Positions 12,388 to 25,222 of a DNA stretch of 64,000 nt are shown here, piece after piece (the stretch's first letter is position 1; every line of letters starts with the position of its first letter). The notes below the pieces were generated by a model that ran no database searches, was not told the DNA's origin, and saw nothing but the letters and a program-made list of their open reading frames with translations. This DNA comes from Coturnix japonica (taxonomy: Eukaryota > Chordata > Aves > Galliformes > Phasianidae): positions 51,988,878 through 52,052,877 of the forward strand of contig NC_029518.1 in the NCBI RefSeq assembly GCF_001577835.2. Reading direction: 5' to 3'. The position numbers were made by a program, and so were the translations under genes.

Positions 12388-14384
12388 CATTTTTCTCAGA
12401 AATATTTATGAAGAGAATTAAATTTGTAAAACTAAAAACGCTGGTCTCTGACAAAGCTGTATTCTTCCAGTATCTTAGAAAATTATTTTCAGATGCTTTT
12501 ACAGTGAAACGATATGATTAGTTCCCTGAGTTTTAGTTTCTCGGTCACAATGATAAGGTGAGATCTCTGCCACTAGTAAATGGGGGACAGACTTGCCTCA
12601 TTCTCTCCCTCTGTTGGATTTTGAGGTAACAGTAAGAGTATAAAACTTTCACTGCTTTTATGGTTGGCTGTGCTTTAATAGCTGTGTCATTGAAGAGGGC
12701 ATTTCTTTTTGGCGTCTAGCTGAAAATATCAAACTCAAAATTCTCTCAGAATGCCCTATTTGTCCTCTGCTGATAGCATTTTTATGGCACGTGTTAATAA
12801 TTCATGGGGAAAAAATAATCATGGTTAAATTTCTACTACTAGCTGCCTAAAAGCAGTTTATTGACCCTTCAAAGGCTTCAAGGCTTTTCTTTTTCTTTTT
12901 TTAATTGGCTTATCCATACTTCTTTTGAATGCTGAGCTTTACAGGTTCCTGATGCAAAAACCTGTTTCTTGTTCGTGTAACAGTGGGTAAACTTGAAGTG
13001 CCCCAAGTCAAGATAAATTTCAGGAAAGAGAAAACAGAAGCAGCAAACTGAATGGTGTCTCTTAGGTGCATGGAATTTGCTTGAACCAGCAAGCTGAGTA
13101 CTTCACACGGGGGATGCTCTTCTTTCAAGAATGTTTTGGAATCTTTTCCATCATGCAGAAGCATGTCATCAGAAAAGATGAGCACTGACTGGGAACAGTT
13201 TGAAGAAATGCCTTACCAATGGCACTTTACATCCAGAAATATACAAAGACTTCACATACGTCAGTTCTTGCAATAGAGCTGTGAAGCACCAAGATTTTCC
13301 TAGCTGCACATGAAGGTGGGTACACCGAGCTTCGTTTCCTTACATGAAGCCATTCCTGTGAGTACCCTGCATTAAATTTCACTTTTTGGTCACCCATTGA
13401 GATGTCAAAAAGACAAATGGAAAAGTCAAGCATCTCCTCGGTTTTGACAGCTGCCTCATGCTGCTAAGCACACTGATGCATTTTGAACCAAGTTCTGTGG
13501 GTCTGCTCCTGAAGTTACAGCTCTGGGTTATTTAAAGTAATGGAACATTACTCCCATGGTACATGGGAGAAGCAAGCACACAAAACCTGATTTTATAATT
13601 TTTTTTGGAGGGAGAGATGGGGAAAAGGGGGAGAGAAAGAAGGCATGAAGGAGGACCAGGTAGTCGTAATCTGAAAGGATTTTTTCCTTGAACTTTTTGC
13701 ATCCTACATGTGATCTAAGGTCACTTTTTGTTTTCCTTCTCTGTCCCAGACTATGCCTTACAAATTAAATAGCTTATGGACTGCCTGTGTAGAAAAAAGG
13801 CCCATTAAAAAGCTCCTTTTTTTTTTATTCCACATAGAAAACTTCTGGTTCCACTTCCATATTATTATTCATCTGCATGACTGAACAGTAAGGAAGAACT
13901 TACTGTAAAAGAACCAACATTCAGATCTGTCTGGGTCTGGAGGAGAAAAATGTCCTGATGAGCCATTAACATCCATGGTACCATCAGAATTTACAACATC
14001 TGATGATCAGTATTCTGCAGTCTGCTCTCAGCATTGTTTTCTTTCTTATCCTTCCTTCCATTTCCCATGTTATTGAAGCCTGACTTGGACAGGGTCCAGC
14101 TCTTCCCTGGGAAGCTGGCTTTGCTGTGTTGGAGACATCAATAGAGGCTTCAGGCTGGTATCAATTCAAGTTTTGCTTGTTCTGAATCTTCTTCCATCTC
14201 TGTCTTTATAAAGCATAGCGAGGGATGCTGGCCAACAGGAGCCCCACTAACCATGCTGACTGCAAGTTTCTCATAACTGGGTAAGTAAATAAGAGCCCTG
14301 TGTGTATAACCCTAGTCTATAGGTGCAAGTCAGTTGTTTTCAGTCCATTCAGCATCACACACACACACTGCCCCAGGGAATTCA

Positions 14385-14690
14385 GTTTCATTTGTAAGGC
14401 TGGGGATTAGCCCGCTGTAAATACACCAGACCCAGCAGTCAAGCTAACTGTTCACAGGCAATGCTGTACTATCACAGCATTAATTCACTAGGCTCATCAC
14501 TGTTTTAATCACAAGATCCAGGTGGCTTTTTTGAGCCATGGGATTATTAAAGCACAGTGGGATTTCTTATACCCATTGCCTTAATTTTCTTCAATAAGCA
14601 AATATTCTGCGGCAACAATGACTTTATTTCTTACAGCAGCTAAATGTTGCGAACTGCTGTTCGTCCTCATTAGAGCATGTTGGATTACAT
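14385..14690. promoter_or_regulatory. Possible conserved noncoding element with homeodomain-type motifs
   Basis: Non-repetitive AT-rich block with GGATTA (14404-14409, OTX/bicoid type), TTAATTC (14480-14486) and TTTAATCAC (14504-14512), plus further TTAA-core sites to about 14,590. The texture resembles vertebrate developmental enhancers. Alignment with other amniotes would be needed; confidence is low. Confidence 0.15.
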
Positions 14691-16443
14691 CAAGGTCAAA
14701 ACTGCAACGGATTTCATAGATCTGCAGTGCAGAGTCCAGCAAAGCAGAGGAGTAAATAGTGATATTAAGAAATTAAAAACAAAATCATGTTTTCTCGTGG
14801 CCTGGGAAAACATTTCCCAGTTCAAGCAGTAGCATTCTCCCTTTGTACCCAATCTGCAGGCTGAAGGCACCCAGTCTGGCACAGGAGCATGAGGGATGGA
14901 AGCAGGAAGACCAGGTCTGACCAGCTGCTGCCAGGTGATGCCCAGTGCTGTGCCACCACTGCATCTGGTGCTGCATATCTACTATTAAACTGGGGAGGAG
15001 AGTGGAGAACCATGAAGATGCCATGTGGTGCCAAGCACACAGTGACTTGTATGGCTACAGAACTGTTGAGGAAAGGTAAAACAAACTGATGTAATGATGT
15101 GCATCATCTGAATGTGGTCATGGAACCAGGCAGAGTGCAGTTGAGGGTGCTGAGGGAAAAAGGTATCCCATAGCACAGAATTTTACCTAGTCCTCTTCAC
15201 ATTCAGATGATCAGTTAATCTGCTATGGAGAAGAATCCTCTGTATTTGCAGATATTTGCAATGAGGCGACATGTAGACCTGAACAACTTCATCTAAGTCA
15301 TGATGCTCTGGAGCTCCTTCTACCTGCAATTGTTCTTTAATCCTATAGCTCAGGATAATAGATAACAGGTAAAAAACAGATAAGAGGCAATATTTTTTTA
15401 AGGAGATATTATGGTCTCTATGGTTACAGATACTGATGAGAACTCCGAAAAGTGGCAGGGTTCCTACTTCAGTCAGCAACGCCATTGAAGGAAAACCTTC
15501 ATATGATCTCTTTCTTAAAAGTCGTACCTCATACTGTGTTATTCTGAAAGAATAAGCTCTTATTTGCATTTTTACGTGTTCGTATTTTATGGCTTTTCAC
15601 TGAAGTGCAATACTAGGCACTGATATACCAGACTAAATAAATATGAACTAGAATTTTGGCAGGACAATAGTTAATCACTGAGCCTAATGTTTGGATCTGC
15701 TAGAAAAGTGGTTTCATAGGGAAAAATCAACTTTATTGCATCTATTAGAGTGACAGATGTGAAGTGGCCAGACCTTTCCCTTTGGCTTTGACAAAAACTA
15801 TCGCAATTTCCCTTCCATGCTTATAAGGTACTCCATTAGCTCCAAGGTCCACCAGGTTCACGATGGACTCAAGTGTCTCTCTGTCAAACACTGTATTATA
15901 TACCCTATAGATTTAATCTGCCCCTACTATCCCTCTTTTTAGAATATCAGATGTACCTCTAGCCTCCAGAGCTTTATAGAACTGAAAAAATTCTATTGAC
16001 TTAGCACAGAGGAAACTACTGCAAGTCAATTGCATGACCATGGATGAGCTAGAAAGCTGCACTAGGAAGAGATGATGGAATACATGGGTACACAAGAAGG
16101 AACAAGCCCCATGAAGATATACAGGCAGTCTCAGTGGTGGTCCTTGTGCCTAAAGGGAAGGAGATGCCAGACTGTAGCAAGAACAACAAATCTTCTGGCA
16201 AACACAAGTGGGAAAGTGCAGACAGCTTAGGAGACTGGGAGCCAGGAAGGTTGCTCAGGCATCCAAGCCCTTTTATTTCTGAGTAGACTTTTTAAGTGAT
16301 GCTTTCTTTTGTTTCTTCCCATTTTCCCATGCCACCTGGAAGGCTGTGAGAACTGTTCTGCATCCTCTTCATTGAAGGTTTTGGCAGCTCAGGAACCAAG
16401 GCAGAGAAAGGCAGATGGGAAGAGGAGGAACTAATGGTGCATA

Positions 16444-16452
16444 ATAATCATA

Positions 16453-16497
<45 letters not shown>

Positions 16498-16500
16498 GAT

Positions 16501-16531
<31 letters not shown>
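16444..16531. repeat. (TG)n/(TA)n repeat between inverted arms
   Basis: Arms ATAATCATAGT (16444-16454) and ACTATGATTAT (16493-16503) are perfect 11-bp inverted repeats. The loop is GTGTGT followed by a long TA run. A second (AT)n run follows to about 16531. Confidence 0.95.
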
Positions 16532-17271
16532 ATAAAAAAATAGAAGAAAACAACAAAAAAGTTGCTTTTAAAATGTTTTCTCTGATCTGATCTTCTTCAA
16601 AAATAAAGGAAAATAGTTCATGCTTCTGTTTCTGTTTCTGCCCTGGTTTTGCAATGCCTCCATGAGTTTCTGTAGTACCCACACTATTGCCACATAAACC
16701 TATTTCAAGAGCAAGGCAAGTGGACACTGTGATTCTGCTTTGGCAACTTCCTGCACTCTCTGCCTGTATCAGATCAACAAATCAATTTCTTTTAATGTGG
16801 GCTTTTCTATTTAGTTGCTGTAGACAGAGCTAAACTGACGTTGGTGTATTTAGCATGTGAATGTGATCCAGCATAATTGTCTTGAGGAGGACTGATTAAA
16901 GAAAAAAATCTTAATTGTTCCTAATAAAGTTAGAGCTGCTGCTGCTTTAGAAAATCCTTCATTGGAAAGAAACCCCTTGTCTGAACCCCTGTTTCAGAGC
17001 TGGGCACAATCTGCCATTCAGGATATCTGATGGCTGCCTTACATCACTTCACTGCATCAAAAGTGTTAAAATGAAACACTTCAGTCACCATTTTACACAG
17101 CTTTTTTTGTTGTTATGAACATATTTTAGATTCCTACTGATGCTAAAAACCTGCTAACAAGGAAGGGGTCAAACATTTGCTTTAAGAATAAAAAAGAAAA
17201 CCTTTCTTCCATTTCACTCCGCCCACAACTAGGAACTTAGACTCCGGAGCACTTTAGAGATAAGTGTTACT

Positions 17272-17288
17272 AAAAAAAAAAAAAAAAA
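17272..17288 (+). repeat. Poly(A) tract, 17 bp
   Basis: A17 homopolymer; another A-rich run follows near 17,387-17,404. Confidence 0.95.
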
Positions 17289-18483
17289 GTAAGAATAATA
17301 GTAAAAAGTAAAGAAGCTTATACCTAGACGTGATAATAGTTTCTAGGCAGAGTTAATCTTTCCTTGAATAAAGTAGCTTAGATAGAAAAAAGAAAAAAAA
17401 AAAGAAAAGCTTTTGGATACATAAACCCAATCTTGGAATATTGGAGGTTTGGGGTTTCTTTTGTTGGCACCTGGTTCCTTGTCTTAAGAGAATTTAGGAG
17501 ATGCTTCCCAGCATCCTCTTCTCCTTCCGATGCCTCAGCTCAAGCACTCAGAAACTCATTTAAGAACTGCGTTAGCACATTAAAACAGATTAGCCATATA
17601 AATGGTGTAGTTAGAAGGACACCGTTAAGCTTAGTTGTATCTTCTTAAATTTCATGGTCCTTATTAACTTCTGAAGGAGCTCTGCAAAAGCATCCAAGGG
17701 CACACTTCAGTGTTTGAAGTGTAAATTTACCCCTCCCCATCCCAGCGGAAATCCCTAGTGTGCCAATTTGCAAAGCCTAGAAGTAGTTTTTCGCATCTTT
17801 TTGGTAGTACATCCTGCAAATTGTATCTGCAGTGGCAGCATTATTACCTCTCAAGCGGCAGTTAAAACGTAAGTCACTCACAGACCTGCTCACAGAATCC
17901 ATCCAGGACACAACCCCAGTGGAGATGAGGCTCATTCCCCTGAGGCTATTGGAAAGACTTGAGAAATCGGTTATGCATTCCAGTGGACTCTGCAAAGAGT
18001 GGGATGAAAATCATCTAGAATTATCCTCACTGCCAAAGGGACTAATAAGGACTGTTGCTTTTGTAATTGCCACTTCATTAGACATGTAATATTTCCATGC
18101 CTGAAGAACTTGAGGAGCAAAGCTGCAAATACACTTGCAAGCACACACTCTTTGCTCTCTTCTGCTAAAACTGCATGTTCTGGCAACATTCCCGAGAAGC
18201 TGGAGGATTAATAAACCTTTCTCTGGTTTACTGAAAGAAATTTAATACCTCCACCATCACATCCTTGCTCCTCAGCAATGTATGCTTTAAGCTATGTGAA
18301 AGAGAAGCTTAAGCACTTGAGTGCTATAATAACTGTATTGAAAACATTTGAAACATAAACAGACAAAGAAAACAGAAACAAACAAAAACAAACCATCTTA
18401 TGTGCTGAACCAAAAAAGAGAGGAGCAGCAAATGGAGATCAAGAAGTGTTCCTTGCCTATTTCTGATCTTGTTACAAGGATAT

Positions 18484-18660
18484 CACAGAATTATAGAATC
18501 ATAGAATTACTCAGGTTGGAAAAGACCTTAAAGATCAAGTCCAACCGCAGCCTAACCATAGTACCCTAACTCTAACAACCCTCTGCTAAATCATATCTCC
18601 AAGTACCACATCCAAATGGCTCTTAAACACATTCAGGGACAGTGACTCAACCACCACGAT
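18484..18660 (-). mobile_element. CR1 LINE 3' fragment
   Basis: It starts with ATAGAATCATAGAATTACTC and CAGGTTGGAAAAGACCTTAA, then AGATCAAGTCCAACCGCAGC, continuing through the diagnostic CTCTTAAACACATTCAGGGA and GACTCAACCACCACG blocks. Minus-strand orientation, moderate divergence. It lies about 370 bp from an oppositely oriented CR1 copy at 19.0-19.26 kb. Confidence 0.93.
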
Positions 18661-19029
18661 TGATTATGTATTTATGTATTATTATGTATTATTGTCTCAC
18701 AGTGGGAAAACAAACAACAAACACCTAGGTTGGCCAGTGAAGGTCCTGCATTTGTCCCAGTGGTACAAGAGCCAGCCCTCAGCAATGAACTGAGTCTATG
18801 AGGCCATATACAACCAGAAGTTTTGCTTCCCTCTCCTTACAGCTGCTCCCACCTCACCCAACGCTCACAGCTGTGGGCCAGCTCTATCACACTGGCTGCT
18901 CCTAACCTATGTTTCTCCTCATCCATCACCTTGCATCTGGTTGTTCTTCTGAAAGCCCAAACCAGGAGAGAGCTGCTTTCACAGGGTTAGCAGAACATCT
19001 CACTCCACATAGCATAAGCATTATATCAC

Positions 19030-19258
19030 GTTAGATTAATTAGATGGGATATAAGAAGTTTTTTACACTAAAGGTGGTGAGGCACAAGAACAGTTTGCTC
19101 AGAGGGGTGATGAATGCCCCTGGGCACATTCAGTGTCAGGCTGAGGGGGCTCTGAGCACCCTGATCTAGCTGCAGGTGTCCCTGTTCATTGAACTAGATG
19201 GCCCTTACGGGTACCTTCCAACTCAAATGATTCTATGGTTCTATGATTCTATGATTAT
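19030..19258 (+). mobile_element. CR1 LINE 3' fragment
   Basis: Plus-strand copy with GGTGGTGAGGCACAAGAACA, a CTGAGCACCCTGATCTAGCT block and GGTACCTTCCAACTCAAATG, ending in three ATTCTATG-type tail units at about 19231-19255. The 5' boundary near 19,030 is approximate. Confidence 0.93.
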
Positions 19259-22200
19259 TTTGCAGCACAAACTGTTCAAACTGTCAGCATTGCATGAATT
19301 TAGCAGCCAGCCCTACATGCCTATTCACATTCACTTGCAACAGCAGGACTTGCAATACATGCGGGCAAAGGGCACATCAGAGATTGAAGGAAGTACTACT
19401 CACCTTACAGAGAGCAGCAGCACTCTGATGTCCTCAGATAAATGCATAAATTCTTTCTGAAAAATACTGGGTACATCAAAGAGGGTTAGTCTTATTTCTG
19501 AAGACAAAAAAGAAAAAGATATTGTATTTTAAAAAAAGACATTAAGATGTTAAAATCCACATATTTTTTTATAATACTGGATGTGTCACTGAGCTTTCCT
19601 TACTCGTTAGCTTTTTACAGACTAATAACTGTATTTATTTTTCTTCCCTGAATGGAACCCTGAATAGCTTACTATGAACAGCCAGAAAAGAACACCAGCT
19701 CAGCATTCCCCTGAATGACTTTCAGGAAAGGAGGCTGTCCCTGCCCCACATCAGGAGTCAGGCACCAAACTTCAATCAGAAACCAATTGGAGCCTCAGGC
19801 TTCTCATGGCTGCTGTGGCTGGTGTCTGCACACAGCGGCTCCATGGGGCTGGAGCAGAGGGAGAGAGAAGCAAGCTGGGCTGCCTGATTTTGTCTCCCTG
19901 CAACCTAGTGGCAAGGAAGTATTTTGGGAGCACACAGCTGCTGTTACACATGGCACTGGTTCATGTTTGAAAGCAGACAGAGGTGCCTGCCTAGCCCGGG
20001 GGATTTCTGTCTGGCAGTGGGAAGATGTGATTTCTCTAACCCTGACTGACATATCCATGGCAATTCATCCATCCGTAGCAGCCATCCATTTTGATAAAGA
20101 TCCTTTGCACCCAAAGATGGTTGGGACCCTAAATCTGCATGGCAGTGCTCATTTACGCTCTGGCTCTTACTGCAGAGAGCTGCCACGTGACACTTCTGGC
20201 ACCATTAGTTCTCTAATGAGGAGCAGCGATTGCTGAAGGTGCTATGAGAGTCAACATCTGGCCTTTTATTCACGCTCCGCTTGCTTTGAATTTTCCCTTT
20301 TACTATCCCACCATGCAAAGCTGCTTCAGCCACAGTGCCCTGTTCTCACAGCCTGACTGGAAAAGATCCCTTACCCAAATGCTCCCAGGTCCTGCTGTTA
20401 CCTGGGACCTGCCCAAGGATAGACCTGCAGCCTCTAGGGGTTCAGCTGGTGCAGTAAAAGCCCCCGTGGGCTCCACTTGCTGGGTGGCTTACAGGCCTCC
20501 TTTGAGATAGGCTCGGCTTACACTCACATCTGCATTGCCTTCACCATCAGGGGGCTGGTGTGTGGGAAAGCAGAAGCTGGGAGCAGCCAGGTTTGCCTCA
20601 CCAAGTCAACTGGTGGAGGCCAAGGTGACAGACTGAGGCACTGAAACGTGGAGCTGATGTTCTCCAGACAGCTGGGCCTGCTGCTATCGGGGAGAGAAGG
20701 AACAGGCCTTGGATGCATGCAAATTTAATTCTGAAGCCTTGTAATGGATTTAAATGGGTTTAGCTATCCCAAAGCAGCTTTCATAGATGCCTTTCAGCAG
20801 CAGTTTGCAGACCTCCGTGGAGAATTTGACTTCACACTTTGTTGGTTTGTTTGCGCAGGGATTTTGGCATTTTAGAGGTTAAAGGAGCTTTAAAACACTG
20901 CTGGCTGCAAAGCAAAGGAGCCCATTGACCAGAAATGGACAGAGGCAATAACTGATCTGTCTGATAAGAAAGCTTAATTCAAAATGTAATCAGTCTTGCT
21001 TCGGGCTTATCACACAAAATACTCTCCCCAATCATCTTCCAAATGCCAAGGGAGGCCTGTGCTCCAGGATAAGGACTACAGAGGAAGTAAGTACCTTTTA
21101 GGTGGAGGAGGCAGAGAACAATTGGGTCACAGTCTGCTCCGAAATCTTAAACCAGTTGAGTCCATTACAACTTCCAGCAGTGACAGCAGGGAAGGTCTTT
21201 TCTGAACTGCACCCACTGCCTAAATGTGCCCATGCTGCTCAGCCCCTGCAAAGGCGTATTCACACCACTGCTCCATTTCTTCTCAGGACAGCAACTCCCA
21301 AGTCTGCCTGGGAGGCTGCTGCCATCTCAGTGTAACACGAACATCTTTTTCATGCCAGGCTTATCTCTCACAGCCCTGCTTAGGCTGGCAGCTGCACTGA
21401 CCTTTGCTATGTTTGTTACTGTTCAGCACTTAAGTAGCGCCATAAATTTACACAGCACTTTACAAACACAAATACATCATTCCTGTTCCAGAGAAGGACC
21501 CTATCAGTTCAAAAAGGGCTGTGCCATGAGAACAGCCAAACCAAGGTTAATGAGCTATTCAGTCATGACTGGAGAGAAGCCAGAAGCATGAGGACCTGGG
21601 TGATTTTATTGACCTCAGCCCAGCCGAGCTCAAACTAATGGCACACTCACCTACTGCCGCCAGGAATAAAAGCTTTCCATAGGAGGCTTTCCCTATTTCC
21701 CCTGGCTGTATGAGGCAATGCTGAAGCCCTGTGACCCACTGTGAGGCAGTCCTCAGGGCAGGGAGAGCAGAAGATCTCAGTTTGCTTTGAATTTCTTTGT
21801 CATTGCAATAATCTCTATGTAAAAAGCTGCTTTGTGCTTCTGGTGCCCATGTGTTTTGCTTCTGTACTTTCTCTGGAGCAGCACAATGAGTGTCCTGGGC
21901 TGAGGCCTCTTCATCGTTCTGGAGCTCAAGCATTTGCAGAGGTTTACTTTAGCTTTCAGAAGGATGTAGTTTTGCTGTGAATATGGAACAGACTATAGTG
22001 CACAATTACCTACAAATTGCCATCAGATGGAAGCTGATTACAGTAAATAAGAACTGAAGAGTCTGTACGGAAGCAACCTGAAAGCAACGGAAATGAAGCT
22101 CATTTATATTTTCTCAGCCTGCCTCCAGTAGCTTTGTTGCATACACACTATGTCCTCTACCCTGACTGAGATACAAATTGCTTCTATGCAGGAAGGTCTA

Positions 22201-22315
22201 GTGAGAACTAAGAATACCATTCAGCTGTAGATTTGGTAATCATGTATTTAAAATGTAATATTCAGACAAAAATTAGGTCATCAAGCCAAGCAGCTTGACC
22301 TGAACAAATGAAGGG
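19259..22315. other. Intergenic DNA, no gene recognised
   Basis: Slightly more GC-rich than its surroundings, which lengthens chance frames (19715-20236 + and others). 20720-21000 contains an octamer-like ATGCAAAT and a GATA site and is free of repeats; it may be regulatory, but that is speculative. Confidence 0.6.
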
Positions 22316-22433
22316 GAAGCACCTTCCATGAGCAACCTGATCCAGCTGTAGGCATCCTTGTTCATTGCAGGGGAGTTGGGCTAGATGGTCTTTTAAGGGT
22401 CCCTTCCAAATCAAATGATTCTGTGATCTATGA
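22316..22433 (+). mobile_element. CR1 LINE 3' fragment
   Basis: CAACCTGATCCAGCTGTAGG is followed by a TTGTTCATTGCAGGGGAGTT block and GGTCCCTTCCAAATCAAATG, then the tail ATTCTGTGATCTATGA. Plus orientation, only the last ~118 bp of the family is present. Confidence 0.92.
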
Positions 22434-25148
22434 CACCCCTATGGGGGAAGCCTTGGCTGCAGGGTTGGTGTAGGGGAGACCCTGGTCCCTTGCCCCAATC
22501 CCCTCACACAGAGATGGGATGGGCTGTGCAGGTAGCAGAGAAGAAAGCATGAGGAGAGCTACCAGTGGTGAGCCTCAGGCTGACCTTGAGCAACCCATCA
22601 GGGCCACCTTCTGCAATTTGCCCTTTTATGGCCTTACTTCTCTAGTGCTGCAGAGCTATGGATGATCTGGAAGTCATTGTTTTTTTGGTTGCTTGCAGTG
22701 AAATTGTGGCTATCTTGGTGAGGACTGACAGGACAAGTGTTACTAGTGAAAGCACCAAGATGCGTCTTCTAAAGAGGGTGAAATGTTACAGTTCCAAAAG
22801 AGAGGTGGCAAGAGGTAAAAAAAAGGCAGTGGTGAGGTGTGGGTGTCTGACAGGGAGTAGGTGGGTGCTCCTTAATGTTTACAGTGCAGTCGGTGAGGCA
22901 AGAGATAGCCCCATGATGCTTTGTTCCACACAGTGTTCCTCATCAGCAATGGGAAAAATGGTGAAGGGCACTCGTATAACTGAAGTTGCTACTTGAGAAA
23001 ACACCCTGTGCTGCCTGGCATCTGTGTGGCATCTGAGAGAAGAACTCAACTTGTACAGCTCCTGCACATTCCTCACGTCCTGCTCTACCCCCCTCACCCT
23101 TCTCATTCACAGCTGTCTGCAGCCACCTCAACACTGAGGGGGCACACTCCAAATGTGAGGAAATGCAACACTACAACAGATATCCTGGAGCAAAACAGAG
23201 TCTGAAAGCTGTAGATGTGTCTTGACAAATGTTAATTCTTTTTACTGATAGCTCCAATTTAAAGTGACAGGTTTTAAGAGGATTTTGGATCTGACTTTCA
23301 AAGTGGCCCAAGCCATATTTTTTCCCCTTTGGGCCATGACAGATGCAGAAGCAATGCAACGAGTGTTGACTTCAGTCCTGACTCAGGCTTGAGTAGGATC
23401 ACAGTGGAGACAAGCTTACCGAAAAAGCTGGAGATATTCACAGTGCTTGACTACAGAAGTTCCTGTTCCCGTTCTGAGGGTGAATAGAAGATCCTCATGT
23501 ATATGAATTAGTGGGTTTTGTTTATTTATTTATGATCAATTTCCTGGACAATAAATGCCCTGGGAACTTGCAGATTGTGAAGGGAAGATTTCTGTGGAAA
23601 CATTCAGTAGGACTGCTCCTGCTGAAAGATGAGATGAGGAGAGACAAATGATCTCATAGAGAATCCCCTACACAATGTTTTTTTGTGTTTTCCAATTTGA
23701 TATTATTTTGCTGTTCTCATACCTGGATCTTATACTGTAATTATGACTTATGATGCCCCCAACTCGTCCTCAGTACGTATTCTGCTCCCTCTGTTGCTTC
23801 TGCAGTTGGTGAGTAACAAAGGCTACAGCATCCAGCATTAATAATGAAGCAAATGCCAGGAAACAGCTGATGGTCCCTGTCACACCTAGCAAAAAAGTAA
23901 ATACTGCAGTGTGGGCTGGCCTGTGCTGCTATTCACCATGCAGGAGGCTGCAGTGATGCAGTGGCTCATGCTTGTACAGCCAGGCTGAAAGCGTGGATAG
24001 AATAGCCAGGCATGTTTGTTCTGGGAAATGTCACCTGGATTTGTGCTCCAATGTGAGGAGATGAAGGAAGCTCAGAAGGAGAGGGCAGTATGATAGACAT
24101 GTGTACTCTTTAATTCATAAATATGACCCACATAGCCAAGATTCACGAGCAGTGGGTCTGACAGTTTCAGGCAGGGTGGACAGAGCTTTGCAGCAGAGAT
24201 CTCTTGTGTTGCATCACCAAAGGGGCCAGGCATCAGCTGGAGCCAGCCAGCACCAAACTCAGGTCTCCCCTCATATAGGGGTCTTGTCACAATTTTTGTT
24301 ACGGGATCAGTGTGCAATGTAGCCAATGGCTTCATTTGAGTAATACTTTATAGATTTCACAGTTTTCAGGGATTAGAAAGTAAGACCCACCTTCTCTGCA
24401 GGCTCCATGTGAGAACTCCTAGCATACTTCAAGAGAGAGATGTATTTGATGCAAAACAAAAAGGGCACATTCAGAACTTAAGAGTTCCACCCAGCACTTA
24501 AATTTGAAAATCACTGTAACCATAGTGAACCCACACAAAGTATTCCCAAGGTGTTGCGATTGATGGGAAAACATCAGTATGTCATATTCCCAAGGTCAGA
24601 GCTCAGATCTGCAGTTTAGCTGCAGGTCTTCAAAACACATTATTTGAAACAGCTCTCTGGTCCTTGAAAAGCTAAATAGGTGACCAGCAAGTTGTTTACT
24701 CATCCACAGTTATTTAGATAAATATTTCAGAGCACATAATGCTTTTGTGCTATTGTTGCTGTTCCTCCGCAGATTACAAACATCGATCTTGTCACTGCTT
24801 ACAGGAAATGCAGCTGAGATTTTTTCAGCATAAAGGTATTTTTCTTCTTTTTATTTTTGTTCTACAAAGCGTAAGGTCTGAAGGTCAGACACTCTTTGCT
24901 GTGCATCCCTGAAAGCCCATTGAACACCAGGGTTATTGAATTCCTGCAGCTGTGCGACACAGTGCTGCAGTGCCGAGGGACAGGCGGTGGTCAGCAGATC
25001 TGGGTCTGGGAGAGGGCTGGAGAAGAAGCCTCTCAGCACACTGCTCAGGGCTGCCACAATAGTGTTATCCTTGCAATAGGAGCCATTGACTCAGGAACAG
25101 CAGGGATCCTGTCAGGGCAAACTCTTTTAAGCGAAGTTAAAAGCATAC

Positions 25149-25222
25149 GAGCTAAAGTAGGCGTCCCTGTTCATTGCAGGGGAGCTGGACTAGACGGTCT
25201 TTAAGGGTCCCTTCCAACTCAG
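25149..25222 (+). mobile_element. CR1 LINE 3' fragment lacking its tail repeat
   Basis: TTCATTGCAGGGGAGCTGGA, CTAGACGGTCTTTAAGGGTC and CCTTCCAACTCA match the CR1 3' region. The usual ATTCTATGA tail is replaced by GGAGGATGATAA, so the copy has lost or diverged at its terminal repeat. Plus orientation. Confidence 0.88.

Larger units (their letters stand above)
8614..18483. other. Intergenic DNA, no gene recognised
   Basis: Unique AT-rich sequence with the possible hAT remnant at 10.6 kb, (AT)n repeats and the possible conserved block at 14.4-14.7 kb. A 64-bp exon-like segment at 15279-15342 (minus) is discussed among the findings. Confidence 0.65.

Noticed and set aside
19715-20236. 173-codon + strand open frame
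   Set aside because: Lies in a GC-richer patch that lengthens all frames; product unrecognised.
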